Origin: Schleiferilactobacillus shenzhenensis LY-73
Lineage (GTDB): Bacteria > Bacillota > Bacilli > Lactobacillales > Lactobacillaceae
DNA: 37,577 bases
Assembly: GCF_000469325.1 (NCBI RefSeq)
Contig: NZ_KI271582.1
Coordinates: 303,111-340,687 of the forward strand
Direction: 5' to 3'
Part shown: piece after piece, positions 23,009 to 32,258 of the stretch
Layout: every line of letters begins with the position of its first letter
Position numbering within the stretch: the first letter of the stretch is position 1
Notes under the pieces: generated by a model
Told to the model about the DNA's origin: nothing
What the model saw: only the letters and a program-made list of their open reading frames with translations
The model's database searches: none
Program-made: the position numbers and the translations under genes

Positions 23009-24727
23009 ATGTCCTTCGATGGCATCTTCACCCGGGGAATGGTCAACGAGCTGAATCGGACCATTGTCCCTGGCAAAATTACCAAAATTCAACAACCCTA
23101 TGAAAACGAGATCGTCTTGACGATCCGGGCTAACCGCAAGAACTATCCGCTCCTGCTGTCTGCTCACCCCACATACGCCCGCATCCAGGTGACCGATATT
23201 CCTTACGTCAATCCCGACGTGCCCACGAAGTTCGCCATGACGCTGCGCAAGTACCTGGATGGCGGTGTGGTCACCGGTCTCAGTCAGGTAGAAAGCGACC
23301 GCCAGGTACACATCCACTTCCGGTCCCGGAACGAACTGGGCGATACCCAAGAATTGCTGCTCATAGTGGAACTGATGGGCCGCCACTCGAATATCATGTT
23401 AGTGGAGAAAGACGGCGGCAAGATCCTGGATCTGATCCGCCACGTGCCGCCCGAACAGAACCGTTACCGGCTGCTTATGCCCGGTGCGACGTACGTGGCC
23501 CCGCCCCACGAAGACCGGCGCGACCCGTTGGCCAATACACCGGATCTGAGCGGTGTGACCCCGTCTTCTTTGGACCGCAAGCTGCTGCAAAGCACCTTCC
23601 AGGGTCTGGGCGCCGACACCGCCAACGAGCTGGTCGCGCGGCTGCAGGGGAAGCCCACCGACCAGTGGGGCTTTATCTGGAACAATTTCTTCAGCCCCGT
23701 GGCTGACGATCAGCTGCAGCCGACGATTGCCGAGAACGACCAGGGCAAAACGCTGTTCACCCCCTTCCCGTATAGTCTGACGACCAAGCCTGTGCACACC
23801 GCCGCCAGCCTCTCCGCCCTGCTCGATGATTATTATCGAGACAAGGCCCAGCGCGACCGCGTGCACCAGATGGCCAGCGACTTGCTGCGGGTAGTGAACA
23901 ACAACCTGAACAAGGAAAAAAACAAGCTTAAGAAGCAGGAACAGGAATTGGCCGCGACGGAAAAGGCCGACACCTACCGCATCAAGGGCGAGGTGCTGAC
24001 CAGCTACCTCCACGAGGTGAAGCGCGGCATGACCAGCGTCACCCTGCCTAATTTCTATGAAGACGGGAAGCCGCTGAAGATCAGCCTTTCTAACCAGCTC
24101 TCTCCCGCCGGCAATGCTCAAAAGTACTTCACCAAGTACCAAAAGCTCAAGAATGCCGTCAAGTACTTAAACACCCAGATCAAAGAAGCCCAGGACGAGG
24201 TGGATTACCTGGAGAATATCCTCAGCGAGATCCAAATCGCTGACCCTGGCGACTTGGGCGACATCAAGACCGAGCTGACCCAGCAAGGCTACTTGCGGGA
24301 GAAGCAGGCCAAGGGCAAGAAAAAGAACCGGCACACCCCGCTGGGCAAACCGGACAAATTCTACGCCAGTGACGGCACCGAGATCCTGGTCGGCAAGAAC
24401 AACCTGCAAAACGACCAGCTGACCCTGCATAAGGCGGCCAAGACCGACCACTGGCTGCACGTGAAGAATATTCCTGGCTCCCACGTCATTGTCCGCAGTC
24501 CGGATCCCAGCGACCAGACCCTGACGGAGGCGGCCGAGATTGCCGCCTATTACTCCAAGGCGCGCGGGTCTGGCAACGTGCCGGTGGACACCGTCGAGGT
24601 GAAGAAAGTCCACAAGCCTAATGGGGCCAAGCCGGGATTCGTCATCTATGAAGGCCAGCAGACACTGTACGTCACGCCGAAAGAAAGCGACGTTTTGGCC
24701 CGGCGCCGGAAGCCTGAGAAAGTTTAA
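23009..24727 (+). CDS. rqcH: RqcH (Rqc2/NEMF homolog, FbpA-type) ribosome-rescue factor
   Basis: 572 residues, the usual length. The NFACT-N domain starts MSFDGIFTRGMVNEL, carries the tRNA-contact pair Asp97-Arg98 (ESDRQVHIHF) and the ELMGRHSNIML signature at 121-131. Two helix-hairpin-helix segments, a central coiled coil (NKEKNKLKKQEQELAATEKA) and the C-terminal NFACT-R domain (FYASDGTEILVGKNN...TDHWLHVKNIPGSH) follow. RqcH binds stalled 50S subunits and adds C-terminal alanine tails to nascent chains, marking them for degradation. Older annotation calls it fibronectin-binding protein. It has its own promoter, an AGGTGA ribosome site and a terminator. Confidence 0.94.
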   Translation: MSFDGIFTRGMVNELNRTIVPGKITKIQQPYENEIVLTIRANRKNYPLLLSAHPTYARIQVTDIPYVNPDVPTKFAMTLRKYLDGGVVTGLSQVESDRQVHIHFRSRNELGDTQELLLIVELMGRHSNIMLVEKDGGKILDLIRHVPPEQNRYRLLMPGATYVAPPHEDRRDPLANTPDLSGVTPSSLDRKLLQSTFQGLGADTANELVARLQGKPTDQWGFIWNNFFSPVADDQLQPTIAENDQGKTLFTPFPYSLTTKPVHTAASLSALLDDYYRDKAQRDRVHQMASDLLRVVNNNLNKEKNKLKKQEQELAATEKADTYRIKGEVLTSYLHEVKRGMTSVTLPNFYEDGKPLKISLSNQLSPAGNAQKYFTKYQKLKNAVKYLNTQIKEAQDEVDYLENILSEIQIADPGDLGDIKTELTQQGYLREKQAKGKKKNRHTPLGKPDKFYASDGTEILVGKNNLQNDQLTLHKAAKTDHWLHVKNIPGSHVIVRSPDPSDQTLTEAAEIAAYYSKARGSGNVPVDTVEVKKVHKPNGAKPGFVIYEGQQTLYVTPKESDVLARRRKPEKV

Positions 24728-24734
24728 CAACGTC

Positions 24735-24788
24735 AAAAAAGCGAGTGATTGCCTCGATTAGTCGAGACGGTCACTTGCTATTTTTTTT
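24735..24788. terminator. Bidirectional terminator between rqcH and carB
   Basis: An outer stem AGCGAGTGA with TCACTTGCT and an inner CTCGA/TCGAG lie between an A tract and an eight-base T tract. It ends rqcH on the plus strand and the pyr operon on the minus strand. Confidence 0.85.
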
Positions 24789-24791
24789 GTC

Positions 24792-27700
24792 CTATTCTTC
24801 TTCGTCCTCTTCCGGCTCCGCCCCCTGGGGAATCGTCGCAAACCGTTGCGACTCCAGCACGTTGAGCAAAGCGCCCAACGTATCCAGCTCCGTGAATAGG
24901 GGAATGCCCTGCACCAAGGTGACGTTGCGGATGAGCACGGTGTCCCGGATCGACGCAGCGTCCATGGGGTCATTGGTGTACACGATGGCCTGCGGGCCGT
25001 CCGTGTTGTGGGCCGGTGCCATGCTTAAAGCCACCGCATGCTTATTTTGAATCCGCTGGATCGGCAGATGATGCTTCTGGAAGTAGTTAGCCGTGTGCGG
25101 CGTCGCTTGGATCTGGTAGCCGATGGCCCGGAAACGGCGGGCCAGCTTAAGTGCCTGGGCCTTGTCGCTGTCGGCTACGGTGAAGAGGATGTTGCCGTGG
25201 TCGGGGAACGGGTTGTTGCCGGCGGCCAGGGTCTTGTAGTAGGCCTTGGCGAAGGTGCCGGCCTTCCCCATCACTTCTCCAGTGTGATAGGTGGTGACGT
25301 TCAAGTCATCGGCTTGCTGCGTGAGCTTCGCCACGGAGTAGACCGGTGCCCAAACGTAGACGGTTTGGCGTTTGGTCTGGGTCATTTCTGGCAGCGGCAG
25401 CTCCTTCAGCGTGTTGCCCAGGAAGATACGGGTGGCCAGTTCCACCAGCGGAATGCCGCTGGCCTTGGCGAAGAATGGCAGCGAGCCGCCGCCAATGGTC
25501 TGGACATAGAGCCGGCGGAAGTGATCCCGCTGCCAAATGTAGGTGACTTGAACGACCCCGCGGACGTTCATCTGGTCGATGTCCGTCTCTGCTACCCGGC
25601 CGAGGGCGGTGCGCTGCTTGGCGGACAGATGATTGGTCGGGAACACCGACAGCATGTGGTCCACGTTAGCGTTCTGGGCCCACAAGTGCTCCACGATGCC
25701 GGCGACGTACACATCCGTGCTGTCCTTCAAGCCGAATACCTCGTAGGTCGCCCCGTCCGTATACGGCTGCAGGCGAATCACCTGGTCCGCCGGCAAGTGG
25801 GCGCCGGTGAGAAAGTTCTGAAGGACCTCCGCACTGGTAATGAAGTGGGCGTGGGCCGCAAAGTGGCGTTTCGACGGACTGATCCATAACGGGTAGCCGA
25901 TCTGGTCGGCCGCCGCCGCGACGTGGGCCGGGTCCGTGGGGATACGGCCGCGCAGCTTCAATGGTTCCTTGAGAGACTGCTTCGGCAGCTCCGTCAGCGG
26001 ACTGTCGAACAGCGGCACGCCTGCCGCGCTGAGGGCTTCCTGGAAGCGGACGGCGGTGCTGCCGCCGAACTGGGTCAAGACCCCCACCGGCTGCTCGGCG
26101 TCGACAACATTCAGGATGTCCTCCAGCGTCAGCGGTTCAAAGTACAGCCGGTCGCTATGGTCCCGGTCAGTGGAGACCGCCTGGGCGTTGCAGTTGATCA
26201 GGATCGCGGCATAGCCGCTGCGGTGGATTGCGTTCAAGGCGTGCACCGTGCCGTAATCGAACTCCTGCCCTTGGCGGGTCTGGTACGCCCCGGAGCCGAT
26301 GACCAGGACGGCGTCTTTCTTCATCGGTGTCTGCTGACCCGCTTCACCGTAGGTACTGAAGTACAGCTTCGGCGGCCCGAACCGGTTGCCGTCGTTGGTC
26401 CCGGACACCGTGTAATGCGGCACGATGCCGGCGGCCAGACGCACCGCCCGAATCTGCCGGGTCGGCAAGGACCACAATTCGCCGATGCGCCGGTCAGAAA
26501 GGCCCAGCCGTTTCGCCGCCAGCAGAGTCTCCGTATCGCCGGGATGCTCCGCCACAGCCTTGATCATGGCAACGATGTTGGCCAGCCGTTCCAAAAAGTA
26601 AGGGTGGATCTTCGTCAATTCGGCGATTTCGCTCACACTGTACCCCCGGTGCATCGCTTCCAGCATGGCAAATAAGCGGTCGTCTTCAGGATGGATCAGA
26701 TGACTGGCCAGCGTGTCATCGTCAAATTGGGCGACCCGGGTCAAGTACTCGTCGTCGGTGTCCCAGGTCAGACTGCGCATGGCCTTGAGGATGCTTTCTT
26801 CCAAACTGCGGCCGAAGGCGACGACTTCGCCGCTGGCCTTCATCTGGGTGCCGATGCGCCGGTCCGCCCCAATGCTTTGGTAGGACCAGCGGGGCAGTTT
26901 GGTCACCAGGTAATCCAAGACCGGTTCGCTGGCAGCGGTCGTCGGCGCGGCCGCCCCTTCCGGACTGAGCGGAATCTCGGCCAACGAGCGGCCGATCGCC
27001 AGCAGGGCCGCTACGCGCGCAACTGGGTAGCCGGTGGCCGTTTCGGCTAAGACCGCGCTGCGGCCCAGCCGCGGGTTCACTTCGATAACGTAATACGCGT
27101 CGCTGTTCGGGTCTACGGCAAATTGAACATCGCAGATACCCTCGATGGCCAGCGCCCGGATGATCTTGATGGCCGCTTCCCGCAGACGGGTCGCCTCGGT
27201 GTGGCTGAGGGTCTGGGCGGGGGTCACGACCATGGAGTCACCGGTATGGATGCCGACGGGGTCAACGTTCTCCAGCGTCGCCACCACAGCGGTGTTATCG
27301 GCGTGGTCGCGGACCAGTTCGATTTCGATTTCTCGGAAACCATCAATGGAGCGTTCCACGGCGACTTGGCCGGTGGGCGACAAGGTGATGCCGTTCTGAA
27401 CGAAGGCGGCCAGGGCCTTGTCGTTGTGGGCAATGCCGCCGCCGGTGCCGCCCAGGGTGTACGCCGGCCGCACGATCACCGGCCAGCCCACCCGCTGAAC
27501 GAAGGTGGCGGCGGCGGCCGGGGCCTCGACCACCGTGGCTTGGGGCACCGGTTCGTTGAGGTTGCGCAGGAGGTTGTAGAACAGCTCCCGGTCCTCCGTC
27601 TGCTCGATGGCGTTCAACGGCGTCCCCAGCATTTGCACGTGCAGTTCCGCCAGCAAGCCGTCGTTGGCCAGCTCCATGACCAGGTTCAGCGCCGTCTGGC

Positions 27701-27956
27701 CGCCGAACGTCGCCAGAATGGCGTCAGGCATCTCTTGGCGGATGATTTGGCTGACGAACTGGCGCGTGACCGGTTCAATGTAGACCCGGTCCGCACTGGC
27801 GGTGTCGGTCATCACCGTCGCCGGGTTGGAGTTGACCACGATGGTCTCGTAACCGGCGGCGTGCAGCGCCGCCAGCGCCGCTGCCCCGGCCTTGTCGAAC
27901 TCCGCCCCCTGGCCGAGCACGTTGGGGCCGGACCCCAAGACTAAGACTTTAGGCAT
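24792..27956 (-). CDS. carB: Carbamoyl-phosphate synthase large subunit homolog with a degenerate second synthetase half
   Basis: 1054 residues, near family length. The first half keeps its ATP-grasp residues: EDR (121-123), VRPAYTLGGTGGG (162-174), GIHTGDSM (235-242) and IEVNPR (291-296). The second half starts clearly (LVIGSGAYQTRQGQEFDYGT, 551-570; LYFEPLTLEDILNVVDAEQP) but its ATP site is gone. The EDR equivalent is absent. RPSYVLGG is replaced by SPSKRHFA (693-700), EHIE..GVHSGDSM by EHLWAQNANVDHMLS (756-770), and the ExNPR position by YVQTIGGG (817-824). The C-terminal allosteric domain (about 920-1040) is recognisable, but its ATEGTA-type loop is ATPHTA. It should not phosphorylate carbamate. 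It ends in an acidic EPEEDEEE tail and overlaps carA by 8 bp. Despite this divergence the frame is unbroken, which argues for continuing selection. Confidence 0.88.
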   Translation of the reverse strand: MPKVLVLGSGPNVLGQGAEFDKAGAAALAALHAAGYETIVVNSNPATVMTDTASADRVYIEPVTRQFVSQIIRQEMPDAILATFGGQTALNLVMELANDGLLAELHVQMLGTPLNAIEQTEDRELFYNLLRNLNEPVPQATVVEAPAAAATFVQRVGWPVIVRPAYTLGGTGGGIAHNDKALAAFVQNGITLSPTGQVAVERSIDGFREIEIELVRDHADNTAVVATLENVDPVGIHTGDSMVVTPAQTLSHTEATRLREAAIKIIRALAIEGICDVQFAVDPNSDAYYVIEVNPRLGRSAVLAETATGYPVARVAALLAIGRSLAEIPLSPEGAAAPTTAASEPVLDYLVTKLPRWSYQSIGADRRIGTQMKASGEVVAFGRSLEESILKAMRSLTWDTDDEYLTRVAQFDDDTLASHLIHPEDDRLFAMLEAMHRGYSVSEIAELTKIHPYFLERLANIVAMIKAVAEHPGDTETLLAAKRLGLSDRRIGELWSLPTRQIRAVRLAAGIVPHYTVSGTNDGNRFGPPKLYFSTYGEAGQQTPMKKDAVLVIGSGAYQTRQGQEFDYGTVHALNAIHRSGYAAILINCNAQAVSTDRDHSDRLYFEPLTLEDILNVVDAEQPVGVLTQFGGSTAVRFQEALSAAGVPLFDSPLTELPKQSLKEPLKLRGRIPTDPAHVAAAADQIGYPLWISPSKRHFAAHAHFITSAEVLQNFLTGAHLPADQVIRLQPYTDGATYEVFGLKDSTDVYVAGIVEHLWAQNANVDHMLSVFPTNHLSAKQRTALGRVAETDIDQMNVRGVVQVTYIWQRDHFRRLYVQTIGGGSLPFFAKASGIPLVELATRIFLGNTLKELPLPEMTQTKRQTVYVWAPVYSVAKLTQQADDLNVTTYHTGEVMGKAGTFAKAYYKTLAAGNNPFPDHGNILFTVADSDKAQALKLARRFRAIGYQIQATPHTANYFQKHHLPIQRIQNKHAVALSMAPAHNTDGPQAIVYTNDPMDAASIRDTVLIRNVTLVQGIPLFTELDTLGALLNVLESQRFATIPQGAEPEEDEEE

Positions 27957-29046
27957 CGTTGATCACTCCTTCCCCGTGGGGATGACTGGTGACTGCCACC
28001 ATCTCCATGAATTCATCGATCAGTTGGGTCGCATCCGTTGGTTCTGGATCGGCTTCGGGGTAGAAAAGCACCCCGCTGACCGGATACTGGCGGTGCCGAA
28101 TCCCCGCCACACTATGGTCCCGAATGTCTTCGTGGGTGACGATCAGCGGGGTGTCCGCGACGCTCGCCCGGTCGATGGCGTAACTGTGGTTCTGCATCGT
28201 CTGCCAGATGCTGCCCGTGGCAATCTCCCGCACGGGGAACGGCCCGCCCCGGTGGTTGGCTTCGGTCAGGGCAGTCTTGGCCCCGTTGGCCAGTGCAATC
28301 AGCTGGCCGCCCAAACCAATGCCCAAAATCGGCACGTGGCCCTGCAGCTGCTTGATCGTCTCGGCCACGGGCAGCACGTCATTCGGGTTCCCGGGGCCGC
28401 TGGTGAAGACGACGGCATCCGGGGCGAACCCCAGAATGGCGTCGGCATCGGTGTTGTAGGGGACGATCGTTAAGTTGCAATCGCGCCGGGACAACTCCCG
28501 CAGCAGCGCGTGGCGCACGCCCAGATCGACGACCAGAATGTCCTGGCCGATATTGGGGCTGGCGTAAGGCTGCTTGGTCGAGACCTGCTTCACTTGGTCC
28601 CGAGGCAACACCAAGGCCCGGATCTGATCAAAGGCATGTTCATCCGCCGTATCCATGAAACTGGCTTTCAGCGGCCCCTTAGCTAACAGCGTCCGGCTCA
28701 GCGCCGCCGTGTCCACCCCGGTGATCCCGGGGATCTTGTGCCGCTTCAGGTAGTCATCCAAGTTGAACTGGGCGTAGCGGGAATGCGGTGCCGCCGTGAT
28801 GTTGCGGGCGACGACGCCGCGAATCTTCGGCAGCAGGCTTTGAATATCTTCTTGGTTGATGCCCACGTTGCCGATCACCGGATCGGTGAAGGCAATGATT
28901 TGGCCGAAGTTAGCCGCGTCTGTAATGGTCGCCGTATAATCCCCGTTCCCGGAATTTAGGACGGCCTCCCCCGTGGTGATCACCGGTGCGCCGAACCCGG
29001 TGCCCGGAAAGTAAGAACCGTCTTCAAGGATGAGATACCGTTTCAT
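27949..29046 (-). CDS. carA: Carbamoyl-phosphate synthase small subunit homolog lacking glutaminase residues
   Basis: 365 residues, family length. The N-terminal CarA domain (MKRYLILEDGSYFPGTGFGA, then GQIIAFTDPVIGNVGIN) and the class I glutaminase fold (VFTSGPGNPND) are obvious. The elbow normally reading PILGICLGHQ is PILGIGLGGQ, so the nucleophile Cys is Gly244. The catalytic His in the (Y/F)HPEA motif is Tyr329 (FYPEADPEP), while Glu331 remains. The NHPV loop has also changed to GPFPV. Glutamine hydrolysis should be impossible; at best the protein would be a structural partner of CarB or permit free-ammonia use. It is the third gene of the PyrR-regulated operon, starting 6 bp after pyrP. 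Lactobacilli often carry separate arginine- and pyrimidine-linked CPS enzymes, so an active one may exist elsewhere. Confidence 0.9.
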   Translation of the reverse strand: MKRYLILEDGSYFPGTGFGAPVITTGEAVLNSGNGDYTATITDAANFGQIIAFTDPVIGNVGINQEDIQSLLPKIRGVVARNITAAPHSRYAQFNLDDYLKRHKIPGITGVDTAALSRTLLAKGPLKASFMDTADEHAFDQIRALVLPRDQVKQVSTKQPYASPNIGQDILVVDLGVRHALLRELSRRDCNLTIVPYNTDADAILGFAPDAVVFTSGPGNPNDVLPVAETIKQLQGHVPILGIGLGGQLIALANGAKTALTEANHRGGPFPVREIATGSIWQTMQNHSYAIDRASVADTPLIVTHEDIRDHSVAGIRHRQYPVSGVLFYPEADPEPTDATQLIDEFMEMVAVTSHPHGEGVINDA

Positions 29047-29052
29047 AGTGCG

Positions 29053-30381
29053 TTACCTTTCTTTCTTCTGCGCCTTCTCCTCCGCCAGGGCCCGTTCGCT
29101 GCGGGCCTGGTCGGGCAGAATGAGGTTCAATAGGATACCGAGGACCGTGGCGATGGCAATCCCGGAGAAGTCCAGGACGCCGTTGCTGGTGGTCAGCTGC
29201 AGGTGGGCGTTGCCGATACCGATGACCAGCACCAGCGAGGCAATCATCAGGTTGCGCTTCTTGTCGAAGTCCACGTGGTTGTCGATCAGCACCCGCAGAC
29301 CGCTGGACGCGATGACCCCGAACAGCAGGAATGAGATCCCGCCGATGACCGGACTGGGAATGCTCTCAATCAAGGCGGCCAGCTTGCCGATGAAACTGAA
29401 GAGGATAGCAAAGATGCCGGCCCCAATCAGGACATACACCGAATGGACCTTAGTGATGGCCATCACCCCGATGTTCTCGCCGTAACTGGTCACGGGCGGG
29501 CCGCCGAGCAAGCCGGCGGCGATAGAGGCCACCCCGTCACCGCTGAGGGTCCGGTGCAGACCGGGATTCTTGAAGAAGTTCCGGTGGGTCAAGCCGTTCA
29601 AGACCATGATGTGGCCCATGTGCTCGGTCATGGTGACGAAGGCAATGGGCGCCATGCTCAAGACGGCATCCAGGTGCCAGCTGGGCTGGTACTGAACGAA
29701 GGGGATCTCGAAGTTCGGCAGCTTGAACCAAGGCGCACTGAGCACGCCGGAGAAATCGACGATGCCGAACAGCACGGCAATCACGTAGCCAGCGATGATG
29801 CCCAGTAGGATGGCGATCTGGTTGGCAAAGCCCTTCAGGTACATGTTGAAGGCGACCGTAATCAGCGCCGTCAGCATACCCACAACGAAGAAGCGCCAAT
29901 CGTAGGCTTTGCCGTTCATCGTGGCGTCGGAAGCGGCGGTGGCGGCCAATGACAAGCCGATGGCCATCACGATGGGGCCGACGACGATTGGCGGCAACGC
30001 CTTATCGATCCAGCCGGAGCCCATGAAATAGACGATGGCGGCCACCACCAAGTATACCAGACCCACGGCCACGGTCCCTTGGGCAATGGCGGGATAACCA
30101 GCGGTCTTCATCAAGGCCACCATCGGTACGATGAAGGCGAAGGACGACCCCATGTAGGCCGGGATGCGCCGCTTTGTGATCATGATGTGCAGCAGTGTCC
30201 CGACACCGGAAGAAAACAGGGCAATTCCCGGATCCAAACCGACCAGGATGGGTACCAGGACGGTGGAGCCGAACATCGCGAACAGGTGCTGGATGGACAA
30301 CCCGACCCAGTGGCCGAAGGGCGGTTTATCGTGGATGTCTAAGACAACGTCATCGTTATGGTAGGTCTCTTTTTCTGCCAT
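29053..30381 (-). CDS. pyrP: Uracil permease
   Basis: 442 residues of the nucleobase:cation symporter-2 (NAT) family with about 14 membrane segments. Signature stretches are PPFGHWVGLSIQHLFAMFGS at the start, FVTMTEHMGHI (the acidic binding-site motif in helix 8, TEHxG) and GGPPVTSYGENIGVMAITKV (helix 10). It imports uracil with protons. The ATG at 30381 follows AGGGGAG; the longer frame to 30426 overlaps the pyrR end. It lies 19 bp after pyrR and is controlled by the attenuator ahead of pyrR. Coupling of uracil import to a CPS-like pair without catalytic residues is the notable context. Confidence 0.93.
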   Translation of the reverse strand: MAEKETYHNDDVVLDIHDKPPFGHWVGLSIQHLFAMFGSTVLVPILVGLDPGIALFSSGVGTLLHIMITKRRIPAYMGSSFAFIVPMVALMKTAGYPAIAQGTVAVGLVYLVVAAIVYFMGSGWIDKALPPIVVGPIVMAIGLSLAATAASDATMNGKAYDWRFFVVGMLTALITVAFNMYLKGFANQIAILLGIIAGYVIAVLFGIVDFSGVLSAPWFKLPNFEIPFVQYQPSWHLDAVLSMAPIAFVTMTEHMGHIMVLNGLTHRNFFKNPGLHRTLSGDGVASIAAGLLGGPPVTSYGENIGVMAITKVHSVYVLIGAGIFAILFSFIGKLAALIESIPSPVIGGISFLLFGVIASSGLRVLIDNHVDFDKKRNLMIASLVLVIGIGNAHLQLTTSNGVLDFSGIAIATVLGILLNLILPDQARSERALAEEKAQKKER

Positions 30382-30400
30382 GGTCTCCCCTGCCCCTTCG

Positions 30401-31060
<660 letters not shown>

Positions 31061-31074
31061 GGAATGCTAGGTAC

Positions 31075-31103
31075 AGCATACGGAAAGGGGGCGGGGTTGT
31101 CAA
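31075..31103 (-). promoter_or_regulatory. Promoter of the pyr operon
   Basis: On the minus strand TTGACA (31098-31103), 17 bp, TATGCT (31075-31080). Transcription would start about 15 bp before the PyrR binding loop. Confidence 0.85.
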
Positions 31104-31135
31104 TGCTGTTCACGGTCCTGCTGCTCCCCTAGACC

Positions 31136-31240
31136 ATGATGTGGTTGCTGGAACTGTTTTTGGCCATCGGCGCCATCGTAGCCGTCCAGGAAGCAATTGC
31201 TGGGCTCGCCAAAAAACGGCGCGGGGAAAAACACCAGTAA
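31136..31240 (+). CDS. Possible 34-residue membrane peptide (weak)
   Basis: ATG ATG at 31136 opens MMWLLELFLAIGAIVAVQEA, followed by IAGLAKKRRGEKHQ: one hydrophobic helix and a basic tail, ending TAA. The layout recalls small membrane peptides and type I toxins. However, no ribosome site or plus-strand promoter is visible and it lies opposite the region upstream of the pyr promoter, so it may be chance. Confidence 0.2.
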   Translation: MMWLLELFLAIGAIVAVQEAIAGLAKKRRGEKHQ

Positions 31241-31279
31241 TACATTCCTGTTTTCGCGTCAGCGGCAAATTTCGACATT

Positions 31280-31337
31280 AAAAAAAACCGGATCGTCATT
31301 CACTGTACGTCGTGCAGAGTGAATGGCGGCCCGGTTT
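31280..31337 (-). terminator. Terminator of the ebsA-like/fhs/lspA/rluD operon
   Basis: On the minus strand AAACCGG pairs with CCGGTTT and CATTCACT with AGTGAATG in a long stem, followed by eight T. Confidence 0.85.
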
Positions 31338-31340
31338 GGT

Positions 31341-32258
31341 TTAGTCATTTTCTGTCAGCCATGTCAGCATCTTCCGGAAGTTTTCCGGCGGTGCCACTGA
31401 GAAGGTCAGCTCTTTCCCCGTCGTCGGCTGGGTCAAACTCAGCGTGGCCGCGTGGAGAAACTGTCCGTTCCCAGGTAATGTCTTCGGCGGGCCATAGAGC
31501 GGGTCGCCGGCGACGGGGTGGCCGATGTAGGCCATGTGCACCCGGATCTGGTGGGTTCGGCCCGTCTCCAAGATGGCTTGAATATACGTGTAATGCTTGA
31601 AGCGGCGCAGCACCTTGAAGTGTGTCACCGCCCGGCGGCCGTCGATCACGACGGCCATTTTCTTTCTGTCCTTCGGGTTCCGGGCGATGGGGGCGTCAAC
31701 GGTCCCCGCGTCTTCCTTGATCACCCCGTGGACGATGGCCAGGTACTTGCGGTCGTTCTTATGCGCCTTCAGTTGGGCGGTAAGGCTCTGTTGGGCGCGG
31801 TCGTTCTTGGCGACCATTAAGAGGCCGGACGTGTCCTTGTCGATACGGTGGACGATGCCGGGGCGAATGGCCCCGTTGATGGTGGCCAGCTGCCCGTGGG
31901 CGAGCAAGGCGTTGACCAGCGTGCCGTGGTGGTGCCCAGGGGCTGGGTGGACGACCATGCCCTGGGGCTTGTTAACGACGATAACGTCATCGTCCTCGTA
32001 CACGATGTCCAAGGGAATGTCTTCCGGCTGGGCAGCGATCGGTTCCGGGTCCGGCGGCGTCAGGACGATGGGCGTGCCCGCTGGCAGCTTTTCTTTCCCG
32101 TTCACCGGCTGCCCGGCGGCCGTCACCCGGCCCTCTTTGATCCATTTTTGAATCTGGGAGCGGGTCACGTCTTGATCGGCGAAGGCTACTGCCAGCGCCT
32201 TGTCGATACGCTGCCGGCTGCCGGCGGCGGTGACGGTCCACGTTAGTTCGGCGCTCAT
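31341..32258 (-). CDS. rluD: 23S rRNA pseudouridine synthase, RluD family
   Basis: 305 residues. An N-terminal S4 RNA-binding domain (RIDKALAVAFADQDVTRSQI, then KWIKEGRVTAAGQPV) is followed by the catalytic domain with HRIDKDTSGLLMVAK, whose Asp is the nucleophile. The MVVHPAPGHHHGTLVNALL and GRTHQIRVHMAYIGHPVAGD motifs are also present. It isomerises uridines in helix 69 of 23S rRNA or a similar site; the exact paralog (RluD against RluA/C) is not certain. The start overlaps the lspA stop by 4 bp (ATGA), the classic lspA-rluD arrangement of Firmicutes. It is last in its operon. Confidence 0.92.
   Translation of the reverse strand: MSAELTWTVTAAGSRQRIDKALAVAFADQDVTRSQIQKWIKEGRVTAAGQPVNGKEKLPAGTPIVLTPPDPEPIAAQPEDIPLDIVYEDDDVIVVNKPQGMVVHPAPGHHHGTLVNALLAHGQLATINGAIRPGIVHRIDKDTSGLLMVAKNDRAQQSLTAQLKAHKNDRKYLAIVHGVIKEDAGTVDAPIARNPKDRKKMAVVIDGRRAVTHFKVLRRFKHYTYIQAILETGRTHQIRVHMAYIGHPVAGDPLYGPPKTLPGNGQFLHAATLSLTQPTTGKELTFSVAPPENFRKMLTWLTEND

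Noticed and set aside
25923-27944. Long plus-strand open frames opposite carB (25923-26675 and 27123-27944)
   Set aside because: They are antisense shadows in GC-rich coding DNA, rich in Arg, Gly, Gln and His, without ribosome sites, while carB explains the region.
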